A stretch of 64,000 nt of DNA from Actinomadura sp. CNU-125 (GTDB lineage: Bacteria; Actinomycetota; Actinomycetes; Streptosporangiales; Streptosporangiaceae). The stretch is taken from contig NZ_MKJY01000111.1 in assembly GCF_001942465.1 (NCBI RefSeq), positions 124,001-188,000 on the forward strand, in the 5' to 3' direction. Shown here piece after piece: positions 50,696 through 60,254 of this stretch; positions within the stretch are counted from its first letter, which is position 1; each line of letters opens with the position of its first letter. Under the pieces are notes generated by a model. That model saw only the letters and a program-made list of their open reading frames with translations, was not told the origin of the DNA and ran no database searches. Position numbers and translations under genes: made by a program.

Positions 50696-51889
50696 TCAGC
50701 TCGCGAGCGCCTCGGTCGGGGAGAGGCGGGAGGCGCGGATCGCCGGGTAGAGGCCGGCGACGGCGCCGATGAGGAGGGTGGCGAGGATCCCGCCGCCGAC
50801 CGCCCAGAGCGGCACCACCACCGGCCAGCCCTGGTACATCGCGTAGATCGCGGTGATCAGGGTGCCGATGAGCGCGCCGCCGAGCCCGCCGAGCGAGGAC
50901 AGCAGCAGCGACTCGGTGAGGAACTGGGTGCGGATCTTTCCGCGGGTGGCGCCCAGCGACCGGCGCAGGCCGATCTCCGCGCGCCGTTCCAGCACCGAGA
51001 TGACCATCGTGTTGGCCACGCCGACGCCGCCGACCAGCAGCGCGACCGCGCCGACGCCCAGCAGCAGGCCGGTGAACGCCTCGCCCGCGGCCTGCCGCGC
51101 GGCGAGCGCGTCGGACGGGCGCGACACCTCGACCTCGTTCGGCGCCTCCGGGTTCGCGGTGGGGCCGAGCACGCCGCGGACGGCCTCGACCGCGGACTCC
51201 CGCGACCGGGTGTAGACGGTCGTCGCGTGCCCGTCGAAGCCGAGTTCGGCGCGCGCCGCCCGCCAGCCGACCAGCGCGGCGGCGTCCAGTTCGGGCGCCA
51301 GGGCGGCGGGCCGCAGGATGCCGATGACGGTGAAGTACTCGCCGCCGATCAGGACCTGGACGTCCGGTCCGGCGCGTCCGATGCCGAGCCGCTCGGCGGC
51401 CTTCGCGCCGAGGACCGTCGTGGGGAAGCTTCCGGTCGCGTCGTTCAGCCAGACGCCGCTCGCCAGCTCGGCGCCGACGGCGGCGCGCAGGTCGGTGCGG
51501 GCCGCGTACGCGCCGATGCCCTTGGTGTCGCTCTCGGGGATCTCGCGGGTCCGGTACACGCCGACGTCCTTGAGCAGGGCGATCGCCGACACCTCCCGCA
51601 CCGGCGCGATCCGCTCCACCATCGTCTCGGCCGCCAGCGGAAGCTGCGCCTCCTCGCCGCTCATGGTGCTGCCGGGCCCGACGGTGAGCAGGTTCGTGCC
51701 GAGCGCGTCCAGCGCGCGGTCCAGGTCCGCGCGGGACGAGGACGACACACCGACGACGGCGACCATCGCGGCGATGCCGATCGCGATGCCGAGCGCGGAC
51801 AGGAACGCCCGCATCGGCCGCGTCCGCAGCCCGACGGCGCCGACCCGGACGACGTCGCGCGGCCACATCCGGGCGGGCTGCAGGCTCAT
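50696..51889 (-). CDS. ABC transporter permease, MacB/FtsX type
   Basis: 397 residues from ATG 51889. One N-terminal transmembrane helix ([35 protein letters not shown]), a large extracytoplasmic MacB-PCD domain, and three C-terminal helices with the FtsX motif [38 protein letters not shown]. With the ATPase and adaptor encoded upstream it forms a MacAB-like exporter of peptides or macrolide-like compounds. ATGA overlaps link the three genes. Confidence 0.9.
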   Translation of the reverse strand: MSLQPARMWPRDVVRVGAVGLRTRPMRAFLSALGIAIGIAAMVAVVGVSSSSRADLDRALDALGTNLLTVGPGSTMSGEEAQLPLAAETMVERIAPVREVSAIALLKDVGVYRTREIPESDTKGIGAYAARTDLRAAVGAELASGVWLNDATGSFPTTVLGAKAAERLGIGRAGPDVQVLIGGEYFTVIGILRPAALAPELDAAALVGWRAARAELGFDGHATTVYTRSRESAVEAVRGVLGPTANPEAPNEVEVSRPSDALAARQAAGEAFTGLLLGVGAVALLVGGVGVANTMVISVLERRAEIGLRRSLGATRGKIRTQFLTESLLLSSLGGLGGALIGTLITAIYAMYQGWPVVVPLWAVGGGILATLLIGAVAGLYPAIRASRLSPTEALAS

Positions 51890-52608
51890 CGCCCCACCCC
51901 CGCCCGCCCCGACGCCGGATCGGCCGCCGGGTCCGTCGCCGGGTCCGTCGCCGAGTCGGACCGGACGAGGCCGTCGCGCATCCGGACGCGGCGCGGCAGC
52001 CCGGCCGCGATCTCCCGGTCGTGCGTGATGACGACGACGGTGGTGCCCGCGCCGTTCAGCTCGCGCAGCAGCGCCATCACCCCGTCGCCCGAGACGGAGT
52101 CGAGCGCGCCCGTCGGCTCGTCCGCCAGCAGCAGCGCCGGTTCCCCGGCGAGGCCCGTCGCGATCGCGACGCGCTGCCGTTCGCCGCCGGACAGCTCGTG
52201 CGGCTCGTGGTCCAGGCGGTGGCCGAGCCCGACCCGGTCGAGCGCGGCGGCGGCGCGGTCGCGGCGGGCGCCGAGCCGCAGCCCGCGGTAGAGCAGGCCG
52301 TCGGCGACGTTGTCGAGCGCGCGCGTCCCGGACGCGAGGTGGAACTGCTGGAAGACGAACCCGATCGTGGACGCGCGCAGCGCCGACAGCTTCGCGTCCG
52401 GGAGCCGTCCCACGTCGTGCCCGTCGATGTGGACGGTGCCGGACGTCGGGCGGTCGAGCGTGCCGAGCACGTGCAGCATCGTCGACTTGCCGGAGCCGGA
52501 CGGCCCGACGATCGCGACGAGCTCGCCCGCCGCGACGTCCAGGGACACCCCGCCGAGGGCCCGGACACCGCCGGGATACTCCTTCGTCACGTCCCGCAGC
52601 GCGATCAT
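51886..52608 (-). CDS. ABC transporter ATP-binding protein, MacB/LolD type
   Basis: 240 residues from ATG 52608. Walker [11 protein letters not shown]-loop FVFQQFHL, signature [12 protein letters not shown], Walker [13 protein letters not shown] and H-loop VVVITHD. The short stand-alone form with the [15 protein letters not shown] block is that of LolD/MacB-type ATPases. The C-terminus has a repeated [18 protein letters not shown] tail. It powers the FtsX-type permease immediately downstream. Confidence 0.92.
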   Translation of the reverse strand: MIALRDVTKEYPGGVRALGGVSLDVAAGELVAIVGPSGSGKSTMLHVLGTLDRPTSGTVHIDGHDVGRLPDAKLSALRASTIGFVFQQFHLASGTRALDNVADGLLYRGLRLGARRDRAAAALDRVGLGHRLDHEPHELSGGERQRVAIATGLAGEPALLLADEPTGALDSVSGDGVMALLRELNGAGTTVVVITHDREIAAGLPRRVRMRDGLVRSDSATDPATDPAADPASGRAGVGR

Positions 52609-53782
52609 TCCGACGTCCCCACGACCGTGCCCGCGGCGATGCCGGGGCCGGAGATCTCGACCTTGCCGTCCGCGAACAGTCCGGTCTCGACCGGGACGAA
52701 CGCCGACGTCGAACCCTTGACGACCTCCACGCCGAACCCGCCCTCGCTCAGCGCCACCAGCGCCGTCACCGGGACGGTCAGGACGTTCTCGCGCTGCCCC
52801 GCGGTGAACGTGACGTCCACCGAGGCCAGCGCGTACTCCTTCGCGGCCTTCGCGGCCGCGCCGGAGTCGAGCCACACGGTCACCTCCACCTTCGTGGTCG
52901 GCTCCGCGCCCTGCTCTCCCGGATCGATCACGGTGGTGACCTCGTCGATCTCCGCCTCGACCGTCTCGTTCTCCGGCAGGACGACCTCGACCGCCGACCC
53001 CTTCTTCGCCATCCGCTGCTCGGAGGTTTCGAGTTCCACCGTCACGGCCTTCACGGTGCCGGTGTAGTCGAGCACCTTCGTGCCGGGGCCGACGGGCGCG
53101 CCGACGTCCGCCTGGAGGCTGTCCACCCGGACGGCGCCGCGCGCGAACATCACCCGTCCCGGTTCGACGATCCCGGTCTCCTCGACGCCGATGTCCTCCT
53201 GCCATTCCCGGACGGCCGCGGCGGTGGCGCTCGAATACTCGTCGTCGACCGTGAAGCCGTCGTAGCCGAGCGCGCTCAGGTTCACCTCGAACCGCTTCAC
53301 GTCCGAGCCGTCCGTCCCGACGGTCAGCGGCCGGTAGGCGGGCTTCGACCCGTACATCAGGACGACCGGGTCGCCGTTCACCTCGTACAGTTCGCGGCCG
53401 CGATCGATCACCGAGCCGCTCGCGGGCAGGTCGGTGAGGGTGCCTTTCACCCCGGCGGACGCGGTGTAGGTGGGGCCGTAGCCGAGTTCGCCGTCGACGG
53501 TCTCGGTGTCCTTGAGCGTCTGCTCGGCCACCTCGGCGGTGTGCGGCGGGAGCCCGGTCGCGGCCGCCTCGCCCGTCCCGCCGCCGCCGTTCAGCGCGAC
53601 GAACGCGGCGGTCCCGCCGACGGCGGCGACGGCCGGCTCGCGAGCGCGATCCGCAGCCGCGGCCTGCGGCGGCGGGACGCGCGCCGTCCCGCCGCCTCGC
53701 CGTTCTCCTTGCCGTCCCGACCCGGGACGGTCCGCGCGGCCGGTTCCGCGGGCGCGGTGCGGGCGGCGGGCCGGATCCTCAC
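52605..53782 (-). CDS. Efflux periplasmic-adaptor (HlyD/MacA-like) with peptidoglycan-binding domain (frame broken near 53640)
   Basis: About 392 residues from GTG 53782. A basic cytoplasmic N-terminus ([17 protein letters not shown]) leads, after one missing base near 53640, into a membrane anchor [14 protein letters not shown]. The adaptor region then includes a peptidoglycan-binding-like repeat ([43 protein letters not shown]) and a barrel with [26 protein letters not shown]. It couples the MacB-like ABC transporter to the cell envelope. The GTGA overlap with the lipoprotein gene upstream and the ATGA overlap with the ATPase show a tight operon. Confidence 0.83.
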
Positions 53783-54317
53783 TGCCCGACCTTCCGTCCG
53801 CCGCCGCCCTGCAGCACCTCCTTGCATTTATCCTGCGCCGCGTCGAAGTCGGGATCGCCGCCGACCTTCTGGTCGATCCGGATGCCGCGCTGGTTCGGCT
53901 CCGGGTCGGGGAAGGCCTCGACGCCGTTCTCCCGCATGCACTCGGCGTGCTTGCGCGCGCGTTCCTGGTCCTCCGCGTTGGGCGGGCCGCCGCCCTGCTC
54001 CATCGGGTTGAACTCGCGGCACGCCTCCTGCGCCTTGTCCATGACCTCCTTCTTGATCCCCTTCGCGTTGAGCCTGAGCGCCCCGTCGGGGCCCGGGTCG
54101 TCCATCTGCACGCCGTTCTCGCGCATGCACTCGGCGAACTTCACGCCCATCTCCTGCGGGCTGAGGCTGCTCTTCCCGGCACCGGCGCCGCTCCGGCGGC
54201 GGTCTCGCCGCCCGCCGACGCCACGCCGGGCTCCTCGCCGTCGCCGCCGCACCCGGCGAGCGTCAGGGCGAAGGCCAGCGGCAGCGCCGCGAGGACGCCA
54301 CGGGTCCGTAGTCGCAT
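53779..54317 (-). CDS. Secreted lipoprotein with repeated CMRENGV motifs (frame broken near 54181)
   Basis: About 180 residues from ATG 54317. The signal ends in lipobox LALTLAGC. After one missing base near 54181 the mature part carries two copies of AECMRENGV (followed by QMDDPGPDG and EAFPDPEPN), one Cys per copy and further Cys residues (EACREF, DKCKEV) that could form disulfides. Such proteins are found next to MacB-type transporters in actinomycetes but have no known function. It is the first gene of the efflux operon, so it may be the accessory sensor or substrate receptor. Confidence 0.72.
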
Positions 54318-54384
54318 ATCGGTCGTCTCCTCGTTCCGCGACCGGATCGATTCCGGCCGGACGGAAGGCGATGCAACCGGTCCG

Positions 54385-54442
54385 CGCGTTTCCCCTCCGT
54401 TTCCTGCGGCCGCTCCCCGATTCCTTACGGAAAGGAAACGCG
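54385..54442. promoter_or_regulatory. Direct and inverted GTTTCC repeats in the efflux/two-component divergent promoter
   Basis: GTTTCC at 54388-54393 and 54399-54404, 11 bases apart as OmpR-type regulators prefer, and CGCGTTTCC (54385-54393) inverted as GGAAACGCG (54434-54442). Probably the site of the adjacent response regulator. Confidence 0.5.
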
Positions 54443-54487
54443 GCACGGAGCACCATGTCCCTCGTCCGTCGAACGGAGAGGCGACAC

Positions 54488-55144
54488 ATGCGGGTGCTGG
54501 TGGTGGAGGACGAGCGGTTGCTCGCCGACGCGATCGCGGAGTGGCTGCGCGGCGACGCGCACGCCGTCGACCTCGCCCACGACGGGGCCGCGGCGCTCGA
54601 ACGCGTCCACGTCAACGACTACGACGTGGTCGTCCTGGACCGCGACCTGCCGCTCGTGCACGGCGACGACGTCTGCCGCGCGCTCGTCCGGGCCGACGCG
54701 TCCGCGCGGGTGCTGATGCTGACCGCCGCGGCGGAGATCACCGACCGGGTGGACGGGCTCGGCGTCGGCGCCGACGACTACCTCACCAAGCCGTTCGCGT
54801 TCCCGGAGCTGGCCGCGCGGGTGCTGGCGCTCGGCCGCCGGTCCCGCCCGGCGCGCTTGCCGACGCTGCGGCGCGGCGGCATCGCGCTGGACCCGGCGCG
54901 CCGGGAGGTGTTCCGCGACGGCCGGTACGTGCCGCTCGCCCGCAAGGAGTTCGCGGTGCTCGCCGAGCTGCTGCGCGCGGACGGCGGGGCGGTGTCGGCG
55001 GAGCGGCTGCTGGAGAAGGCGTGGGACGAGCACGCCGACCCGTTCACCGGCGCGGTGCGGCTCACGATCCTGAAGCTGCGGCGCAAGCTCGCCGACCCGC
55101 CGGTCATCGAGACGATCAAGGGAGCGGGGTACCGGATCCGGTGA
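54488..55144 (+). CDS. Response regulator, OmpR/PhoB type
   Basis: 218 residues from ATG 54488. It has a receiver domain with phospho-acceptor Asp51 (VVVLDRDLPLVHGDDV) and Lys near 101 (YLTKPFAFPEL). A winged-helix DNA-binding domain follows (REVFRDGRYVPLARKEFAVLAELLRADGGAVSAERLLEKAWDE... VRLTILKLRRKLADPPVIETIKGAGYRIR). It is coupled to the histidine kinase by a GTGA overlap. It is divergent from the MacB-like operon, which it most likely controls. Confidence 0.93.
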   Translation: MRVLVVEDERLLADAIAEWLRGDAHAVDLAHDGAAALERVHVNDYDVVVLDRDLPLVHGDDVCRALVRADASARVLMLTAAAEITDRVDGLGVGADDYLTKPFAFPELAARVLALGRRSRPARLPTLRRGGIALDPARREVFRDGRYVPLARKEFAVLAELLRADGGAVSAERLLEKAWDEHADPFTGAVRLTILKLRRKLADPPVIETIKGAGYRIR

Positions 55145-56391
55145 GCGACGCGGCGCGCGTCCGGCAGGTCTCGTTGCGGGCCAGGCTGACGCTGACCTAC
55201 GGCGGCCTCTTCCTGGTCGCGGGGGTGGTGCTGCTCGGCGTCACCTACGCCCTGTTCACCCAGGAGATGTCGAAGACCCCGAACGCCACGTATCTCGCCA
55301 AGACGTCCGCCCCGCCGACGTCGGACGGCACGGCGGGGCGGCCCGTCCGGACGGCGGCCGCGGAAACCGACGCGGCCCCGGACGGTGAGCTCCACATCAC
55401 GATGGAAAGGCTCGTGCGCGCCCAGCGGAAGGAGGTGCAGGACGCGGCCGTCACCTCGCTCGTCACGCAGGGATCGCTCGCGCTGCTGGTCGTGGGCGGG
55501 GCCGCGGCGGGGTTCGGGTGGCTGATCGCCGGGCAGATCCTCGCGCCGCTGCACCGGGTCACCGACACGGCGCGGCGGATCGCGGCGGCGCCCGCCGCCG
55601 ACCGGGGCCTGCACGAGCGGATCGCGCTGCGCGGGCGGCGCGACGAGGTCCGCGAGCTGGCCGACACCTTCGACACGATGATCGACCGGCTCGACCGGTC
55701 GTTCGACGGGCAGCGCCGGTTCGTCGCGAACGCCTCGCACGAGCTGCGCACCCCGCTGACCCTGGGCCGGGCGATGGTCGAGGTCGCGATGCACCGCCGG
55801 TCGGCGTCGCCGGACGTCCTGGCGCTGGGCGAGACGCTGCTGCAGATCAACGCGCGGCACGAGCGGCTGATCGGCGGGCTGCTGCTGCTCGCCCGGTCGG
55901 AGAACGAGATCGTGAACCCGGCGCCGCTGGACCTCGCGGACGTCGTCGCGCACGTCGCCGAGCAGACCGGGGGCGAGGCGGCGACGGCGGGCGTGACGGT
56001 GCGGGCCGACGCGGACGAGGCCGTCACGTCGGGGGACGCGCTGCTGCTGGAACGTGTCGTCCAGAACCTGGTGGAGAACGGCATCCGGCACAACTCGGGC
56101 GAGGACGGCTGGGTGCGCGTCGCGTCGCGGACGGCGGGGGCCCGCGTGGTGCTGGAGGTCGCGAACTCGGGCCCGCCCGTGCCGCGCTACGAGGTCCCGG
56201 CGCTGTTCGAGCCGTTCCGGCGGCTCGATGACGACCGGGTGGTCACAACGAAGGGCGCGGGGCTTGGGCTGTCGATCGTCCAGTCGATCGTGCGGGCGCA
56301 CGGCGGCACGGTGACCGCCCGGCCGCGGACCGGCGGCGGCCTCGACGTCACCGTCACGCTCCCGGGCTGCCGTCAGCCGCTCCCCGCCTGA
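55141..56391 (+). CDS. Sensor histidine kinase
   Basis: 416 residues from GTG 55141. Two transmembrane helices (LTYGGLFLVAGVVLLGVTYALF and SLALLVVGGAAAGFGWLIAGQIL) flank a short extracellular part of about 70 residues. A HAMP segment follows, then the H-box ANASHELRTPL with His200. The N-box is VVQNLVENGIRHN, and there is a G-box GAGLGLSIVQSI. It should sense an envelope signal, perhaps an antimicrobial compound, and phosphorylate the preceding regulator. Its 3' end overlaps the end of the convergent AraC gene. Confidence 0.92.
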   Translation: MSDAARVRQVSLRARLTLTYGGLFLVAGVVLLGVTYALFTQEMSKTPNATYLAKTSAPPTSDGTAGRPVRTAAAETDAAPDGELHITMERLVRAQRKEVQDAAVTSLVTQGSLALLVVGGAAAGFGWLIAGQILAPLHRVTDTARRIAAAPAADRGLHERIALRGRRDEVRELADTFDTMIDRLDRSFDGQRRFVANASHELRTPLTLGRAMVEVAMHRRSASPDVLALGETLLQINARHERLIGGLLLLARSENEIVNPAPLDLADVVAHVAEQTGGEAATAGVTVRADADEAVTSGDALLLERVVQNLVENGIRHNSGEDGWVRVASRTAGARVVLEVANSGPPVPRYEVPALFEPFRRLDDDRVVTTKGAGLGLSIVQSIVRAHGGTVTARPRTGGGLDVTVTLPGCRQPLPA

Positions 56392-57235
56392 TCGCGCCGG
56401 GCGGCGCGCCGCAGCTCGCGCGGGCTCACCCCGAAGCGGCGCCGGAACGCGGTGCTCAGCGCCCCGGCGGAGGAGAACCCGGCGGCGTGCGCGAGGTCGG
56501 GGTGATCGACACGCCGCGGTCGGCGGGGTCGCGGAGCCGGTCGCGGACGAGCCGCAGCCGCTCCTCGCGGATGAGCGCGCGCGGCGTCGTCCCCGCGCGC
56601 TGCAACGCGAGCTGGATCTGCCGCAGCGACCAGCCGAGCTGCTGCGCCATCACGCGTCCGGTGAGGCCCGGGTCGGTGGCGTGCGCCCGCACGTAGCGGC
56701 GCACGACCGTCTCGACCGCGGCGAGGTTCCCGGGCGCGGCGGAACGTTCCGCCGCACGACCCGCGACGACCATGCGGAGCAGCTCGCCGATCCGGTCGCA
56801 GGCCGCGTCGAACTCGGGCGCGCCGAGCACGTCCGCCTCCGCCGCCACGGCCCGCACCATGTCGGCGACCACCCTGCCGAGCCCCGCCGACACGTCCACG
56901 AGAACGACCGACGACCGCGCCGCGGCCGCCAGCTCCCCCACCGGAACGGCCAACCCCACGACCTCCCCGGAGACGGCGCGCACAAGGTCGGATCGCCCGA
57001 CGGACGATCCCCCCGCGAGCGGCCGCTGGGCACCGGCGCGTTCGGGGGGTACGCGGGCCGGTGGCGGGGGGAGCAGGGCGGCGGTTCCGGGGGGCAGGCG
57101 GGTTTCGGTGCCTTCCCAGGCCAGGACGGCTTCGCCGCCGGGGGGCGGGAGCAGGAGGCGGCCGGCGTCCGGGGGCGGAGCGGCGGGGTCGTCTGGCCGG
57201 TACCGGACGATCCGGTAGGCGACGCCGTCGCCCAT
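56373..57235 (-). CDS. AraC-family regulator (frame broken near 56505)
   Basis: About 287 residues from ATG 57235 behind GGAGG. The first 180 residues resemble the AraC-binding-like cupin of the NimR/ActRIV type (LLLPPPGGEAVLAWEGTETRLPPGTAALL). The AraC HTH begins VRRYVRAHATDPGLTGRVMAQQLGWSLRQIQLALQRAGTTPRALIREERLRLVRDRL. After one missing base near 56505 it continues LAHAAGFSSAGALSTAFRRRFGVSPRELRRAARRDQAGS, the second HTH. The stop at 56373 lies 19 bases inside the kinase gene. It probably regulates a nearby unit; the target is unknown. Confidence 0.78.
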
Positions 57236-57522
57236 CCGCGCCTCCGCCCGCACCCGCCGTTCAGCTGCCGTACCGCCGCAGGTCAGCGTAGCGGGATCAA
57301 GGCCGGAAACCCGGGCAAACTACCGGAAAGTAACTCCATTACGGGGGACGGAGATCATCCGTGCGCGTGCGGGCGGGTTTTCTGCGCGCGCGCACAAGCA
57401 CCCAGGCCCGGGGCGTCCTACGGTCACCAAATCGCGACATTTCATCACTGTCCGATAACCCGCCCCCGGCCTCGGACGGCCCGCACCCGCCGCGGCCGTT
57501 CTCCCCTGCGCACGAGGAATCG
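57236..57522. other. Intergenic region before the conservon
   Basis: 287 bases between the AraC and cvnA genes. Likely holds both promoters. A GTGCGCG/CGCGCAC pair (57361-57367, 57389-57395) is the only repeat seen. Confidence 0.4.
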
Positions 57523-58872
57523 ATGGAGCACATCCTGTGGGCGGTGGCACTGGCCGCCGTGGCCTGCGCCGCCGCCGTCCTGCTGGCCCGGCAGCGCCGG
57601 TCGACCGCCGGGCTCCGCGACCGCAACGCCGAGCTGTCGGACACGCTCGAACTGCGCGAGCGGGAGCTGCGGCATCTCGCCGCGGTGCGGTTGCCCGAGC
57701 TGTCGGAGTCGCTGCAGAACTCGGCCGTCCGGGTGAGCGGTCCGCTGCATCACCGGCTCGACCAGAAGGACCCCCGGTTCGCGCAGGACGTGCAGAAGAT
57801 CATCGACCTGTTCGGCGGGTCGGTCCGGCGGGTCGGCGAGCACGCCGCGCTGGCGAGCCGCTCGGCGGGACGCTCGATGATGCGCACGATGCAGAGCCTC
57901 GCCAACGAGCAGCAGCTCGCCATCTCCACCATGCAGGAGCGGCACGACGACCCCGACGTGCTCGAAGGGCTGCTGCGCATCGACCACATGAACGCGCAGA
58001 TCGGCCGCCGGGCGCAGGCCATGGCGGTGCTGAGCGGGTCGTGGCCGGGCCAGCAGCGGTCGGCGTCCTCGCTGAGCGACGTGGTGCGCGGCGCCACCTC
58101 GCGCGTCCGCGACTACCTGCGCGTCAACGTGCAGAACCCGGTGAACCTGGCGGTGACCAGCCGGGCCGTGGAGCCGGTCGTGCTGGCCGTCGCCGAGCTG
58201 CTCGACAACGCCGCCCGGCACTCCCGGCCCGACACGATGGTCGAGGTCAACTTCCAGACCACGCACAACGGCGTCGCCATCATGATCGACGACGCCGGGG
58301 TCGCGATGACGCCCGAGGAGCTGCAGCGGGCGGGCGAGCGGCTGTCCGGCGAGGTGCCCTCGGACGTGCAGTGGCTCGGCGACCCGCCGCAGGTCGGGTT
58401 CGCGGTCGCGGGCGTGCTCGCCGCCCGGTACGGGTTCTCGGTGTCGGTCGACACCCGGTCCCCGTACGGCGGGGTGCGCGCGGTGGTGCTCGTGCCGAAC
58501 GCGCTGCTCACCCCGGTTCCGGACGGTCCGCGCACGGGCTCGGCTGCACAGCAGCCCGCCCGCCGTCGCGTCCGGTGGACGCGGGGCCGTCGCGCGGCAG
58601 CGGCGCCGAGACCGTCACCGCGGGCGGGCTGCCGAAGCGCAGCCGGGTCGCGGTCGCCGAGCGGGAGCCGGTCGAGGAGCCGCGACGGGCGCGACGGGCG
58701 CGACGAGGGCCGGCGCGGGCGCCGGTGACGAACCGCCGGCGCGGCCGGCACGAGAGATCGCCGCGGGCCTCGGCGCCTGGCAGCGGGGAACGCGGTCCGG
58801 CCGCGAACCGTCCGATGACGCGGGCGCCTCCGATGACGCGGGCGCTCCGAGGGCGGGGACGCGCGGCCATGA
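57523..58872 (+). CDS. cvnA: Conservon histidine kinase-like membrane protein CvnA (C-terminal frame breaks)
   Basis: From ATG 57523 behind GAGGA. One N-terminal helix (ILWAVALAAVACAAAVLLA), a coiled-coil-like stretch and a HATPase domain (VEPVVLAVAELLDNAARHSRPDTMVEVNFQTTHNGVAIMIDDAG ... PPQVGFAVAGVLAARYGFSVSVDTRSPYGGVRAVVLVPNALL). The tail contains conserved CvnA pieces in different frames (GGLPKRSRV near 58630, then AAGLGAWQRGTRSGRE near 58760). Three one-base losses between 58560 and 58870 restore them and the ATGA overlap with cvnB. It is the membrane sensor of a heterotrimeric-G-protein-like system in actinomycetes. Confidence 0.85.
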
Positions 58873-59303
58873 ACGAGGGGTGGAACGGCTCGATGGACGA
58901 CGGTGTGAACCGGCTCGGCTGGATGCTGGACGACGCCCTGCGAATGCCCGGGACGCGGTACGCGATCCTGCTGTCGGCCGACGGGCTGCTGATGGCGCAC
59001 TCGGAGCGCATCGGACGCGACGACGCCGAGCGGCAGGCGGCGGGGATGGCGGGGCTGCAGTCGCTCGCCCGCAGTACCGCCGAGTTCTGCGGGGATCCCG
59101 GCACCACCTGGCGGCAGACGATCAGCGAGTTCGACGACGGGTACGTGTTCCTCGTCGCGGCGGGCCCCGGCGCCTACCTGGCGGTGTCGGCGGGGCTGGA
59201 CGTCGACATGGAGACCGTGTCGTTCCGGCTGCAGGAACTCGTGCAGCGGCTCGGCAAGGAGCTGACGAGCCCGCCCCGACCGGACGCGGGCGGCGCGGCG
59301 TGA
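58869..59303 (+). CDS. cvnB: Roadblock/LC7-domain protein CvnB
   Basis: 144 residues from ATG 58869. The roadblock fold is recognised by NRLGWMLDDALRMPGTRYAILLSADGLLMAHSERIGRDDAERQAAGMAGLQSLARSTAEFCG and the C-terminal FRLQELVQRLGKEL. In conservons it works with CvnC and CvnD as a regulatory partner of the small GTPase-like protein (MglB-like role). It overlaps cvnA as ATGA and cvnC as GTGA. Confidence 0.93.
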   Translation: MNEGWNGSMDDGVNRLGWMLDDALRMPGTRYAILLSADGLLMAHSERIGRDDAERQAAGMAGLQSLARSTAEFCGDPGTTWRQTISEFDDGYVFLVAAGPGAYLAVSAGLDVDMETVSFRLQELVQRLGKELTSPPRPDAGGAA

Positions 59304-59653
59304 ACCGCCGCCGCAACGAGCGCGCGCTGGTGCGTCCGCACGTCGTCACCGGCGGCCGGGCGCACCCGACCCGCAACGTCTTCGACCTGGTCACGCTGGT
59401 CACCGCGAACCTCGACCGGCCGCTGACCGGGCTCAGCCCGGAGAAGCTGCGGATCGTGGAGCTGTGCCGCGGCGGCGCCCTGTCGGTCGTGGAGATCTCC
59501 GGGCATCTGGAGCTGCCCGTCGCCGTCACCAAGGTGCTGCTGTCGGACCTGGTCGACGACGGCCACCTCACCACGCGGGCCCCGGCGCCCGCGGCGCGGA
59601 CCCAGGCCCGGCTCCTGCAGGAGGTGCTCGATGGACTCCGCGCGACCCTCTGA
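59300..59653 (+). CDS. cvnC: DUF742 protein CvnC
   Basis: 117 residues from GTG 59300. Typical DUF742: RPHVVTGGRAHPTRNVFDLVTLVTAN, then LSPEKLRIVELCRGGALSVVEISGHLELPVAVTKVLLSDLVDDGHL, a winged-helix-like C-terminal half. In conservons it interacts with the other Cvn proteins at the membrane. It overlaps cvnD by 23 bases. Confidence 0.92.
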   Translation: MNRRRNERALVRPHVVTGGRAHPTRNVFDLVTLVTANLDRPLTGLSPEKLRIVELCRGGALSVVEISGHLELPVAVTKVLLSDLVDDGHLTTRAPAPAARTQARLLQEVLDGLRATL

Positions 59654-60254
59654 CCCGTCCGGCGACGGCTCCTACCCGGGCGGACGGTACGTGCGCGACA
59701 CCGTCCGGACGGCCGTGAAGGTCCTCATCGTGGGGCATTTCGCCGTCGGCAAGACCACCTACGTGGGGACGCTGTCGGAGATCCGGCCGCTGCGCACCGA
59801 GGAGCGGATGACGCAGGCCGGGGCGACCGTGGACGACCTCGCCGACATCAGCGGCAAGACGACCACGACCGTCGCGATGGACTTCGGGCGGCTGACGCTC
59901 AGCGACGACCTCGTCCTGTACCTGTTCGGGGCGCCCGGGCAGCAGCGCTTCACCCGGCTGTGGAACGACCTGGCGCGCGGGGCGCTCGGCGCGCTGATCC
60001 TCGTCGACACGGCCCGGCTGGACCAGTCGTTCGCCGTCATGGACATCGTCGAGAAGCAGGGCCTGCCGTACGCGATCGCGGTCAACCAGTTCGAGGGCGC
60101 GCCGTCGTTCCCGGAGGAGGAGGTGCGCGAGGCGCTCGACCTCGCCCCGCAGACCCCGCTGGTGACGTGCGACGCCCGCGACCACGCGTCGTCCACCAAG
60201 GCCCTGATCGCGCTCGTCGACCACCTTCTCTTCCTCGACCGGGAGGCCATGTGA
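59631..60254 (+). CDS. cvnD: Conservon GTP/ATP-binding protein CvnD
   Basis: 207 residues from ATG 59631. It is a small Ras-like P-loop protein: Walker A GHFAVGKTT, a switch-like TMDFGRLTLSDDLVLYLFGAPGQQRFTRLWNDLARGALGALILVDTARL (DxxG-type GAPGQ), and AVNQFEGAP in place of NKxD. This is the GTPase-like core of the conservon. It is coupled to the P450 gene by a GTGA overlap. Confidence 0.93.
   Translation: MDSARPSDPSGDGSYPGGRYVRDTVRTAVKVLIVGHFAVGKTTYVGTLSEIRPLRTEERMTQAGATVDDLADISGKTTTTVAMDFGRLTLSDDLVLYLFGAPGQQRFTRLWNDLARGALGALILVDTARLDQSFAVMDIVEKQGLPYAIAVNQFEGAPSFPEEEVREALDLAPQTPLVTCDARDHASSTKALIALVDHLLFLDREAM

Noticed and set aside
57539-59303. A cvnA-cvnB fusion protein
   Set aside because: The continuous frame arises after apparent one-base losses. 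Conserved CvnA tail pieces lie in other frames and an ATGA overlap is restored when the losses are corrected.
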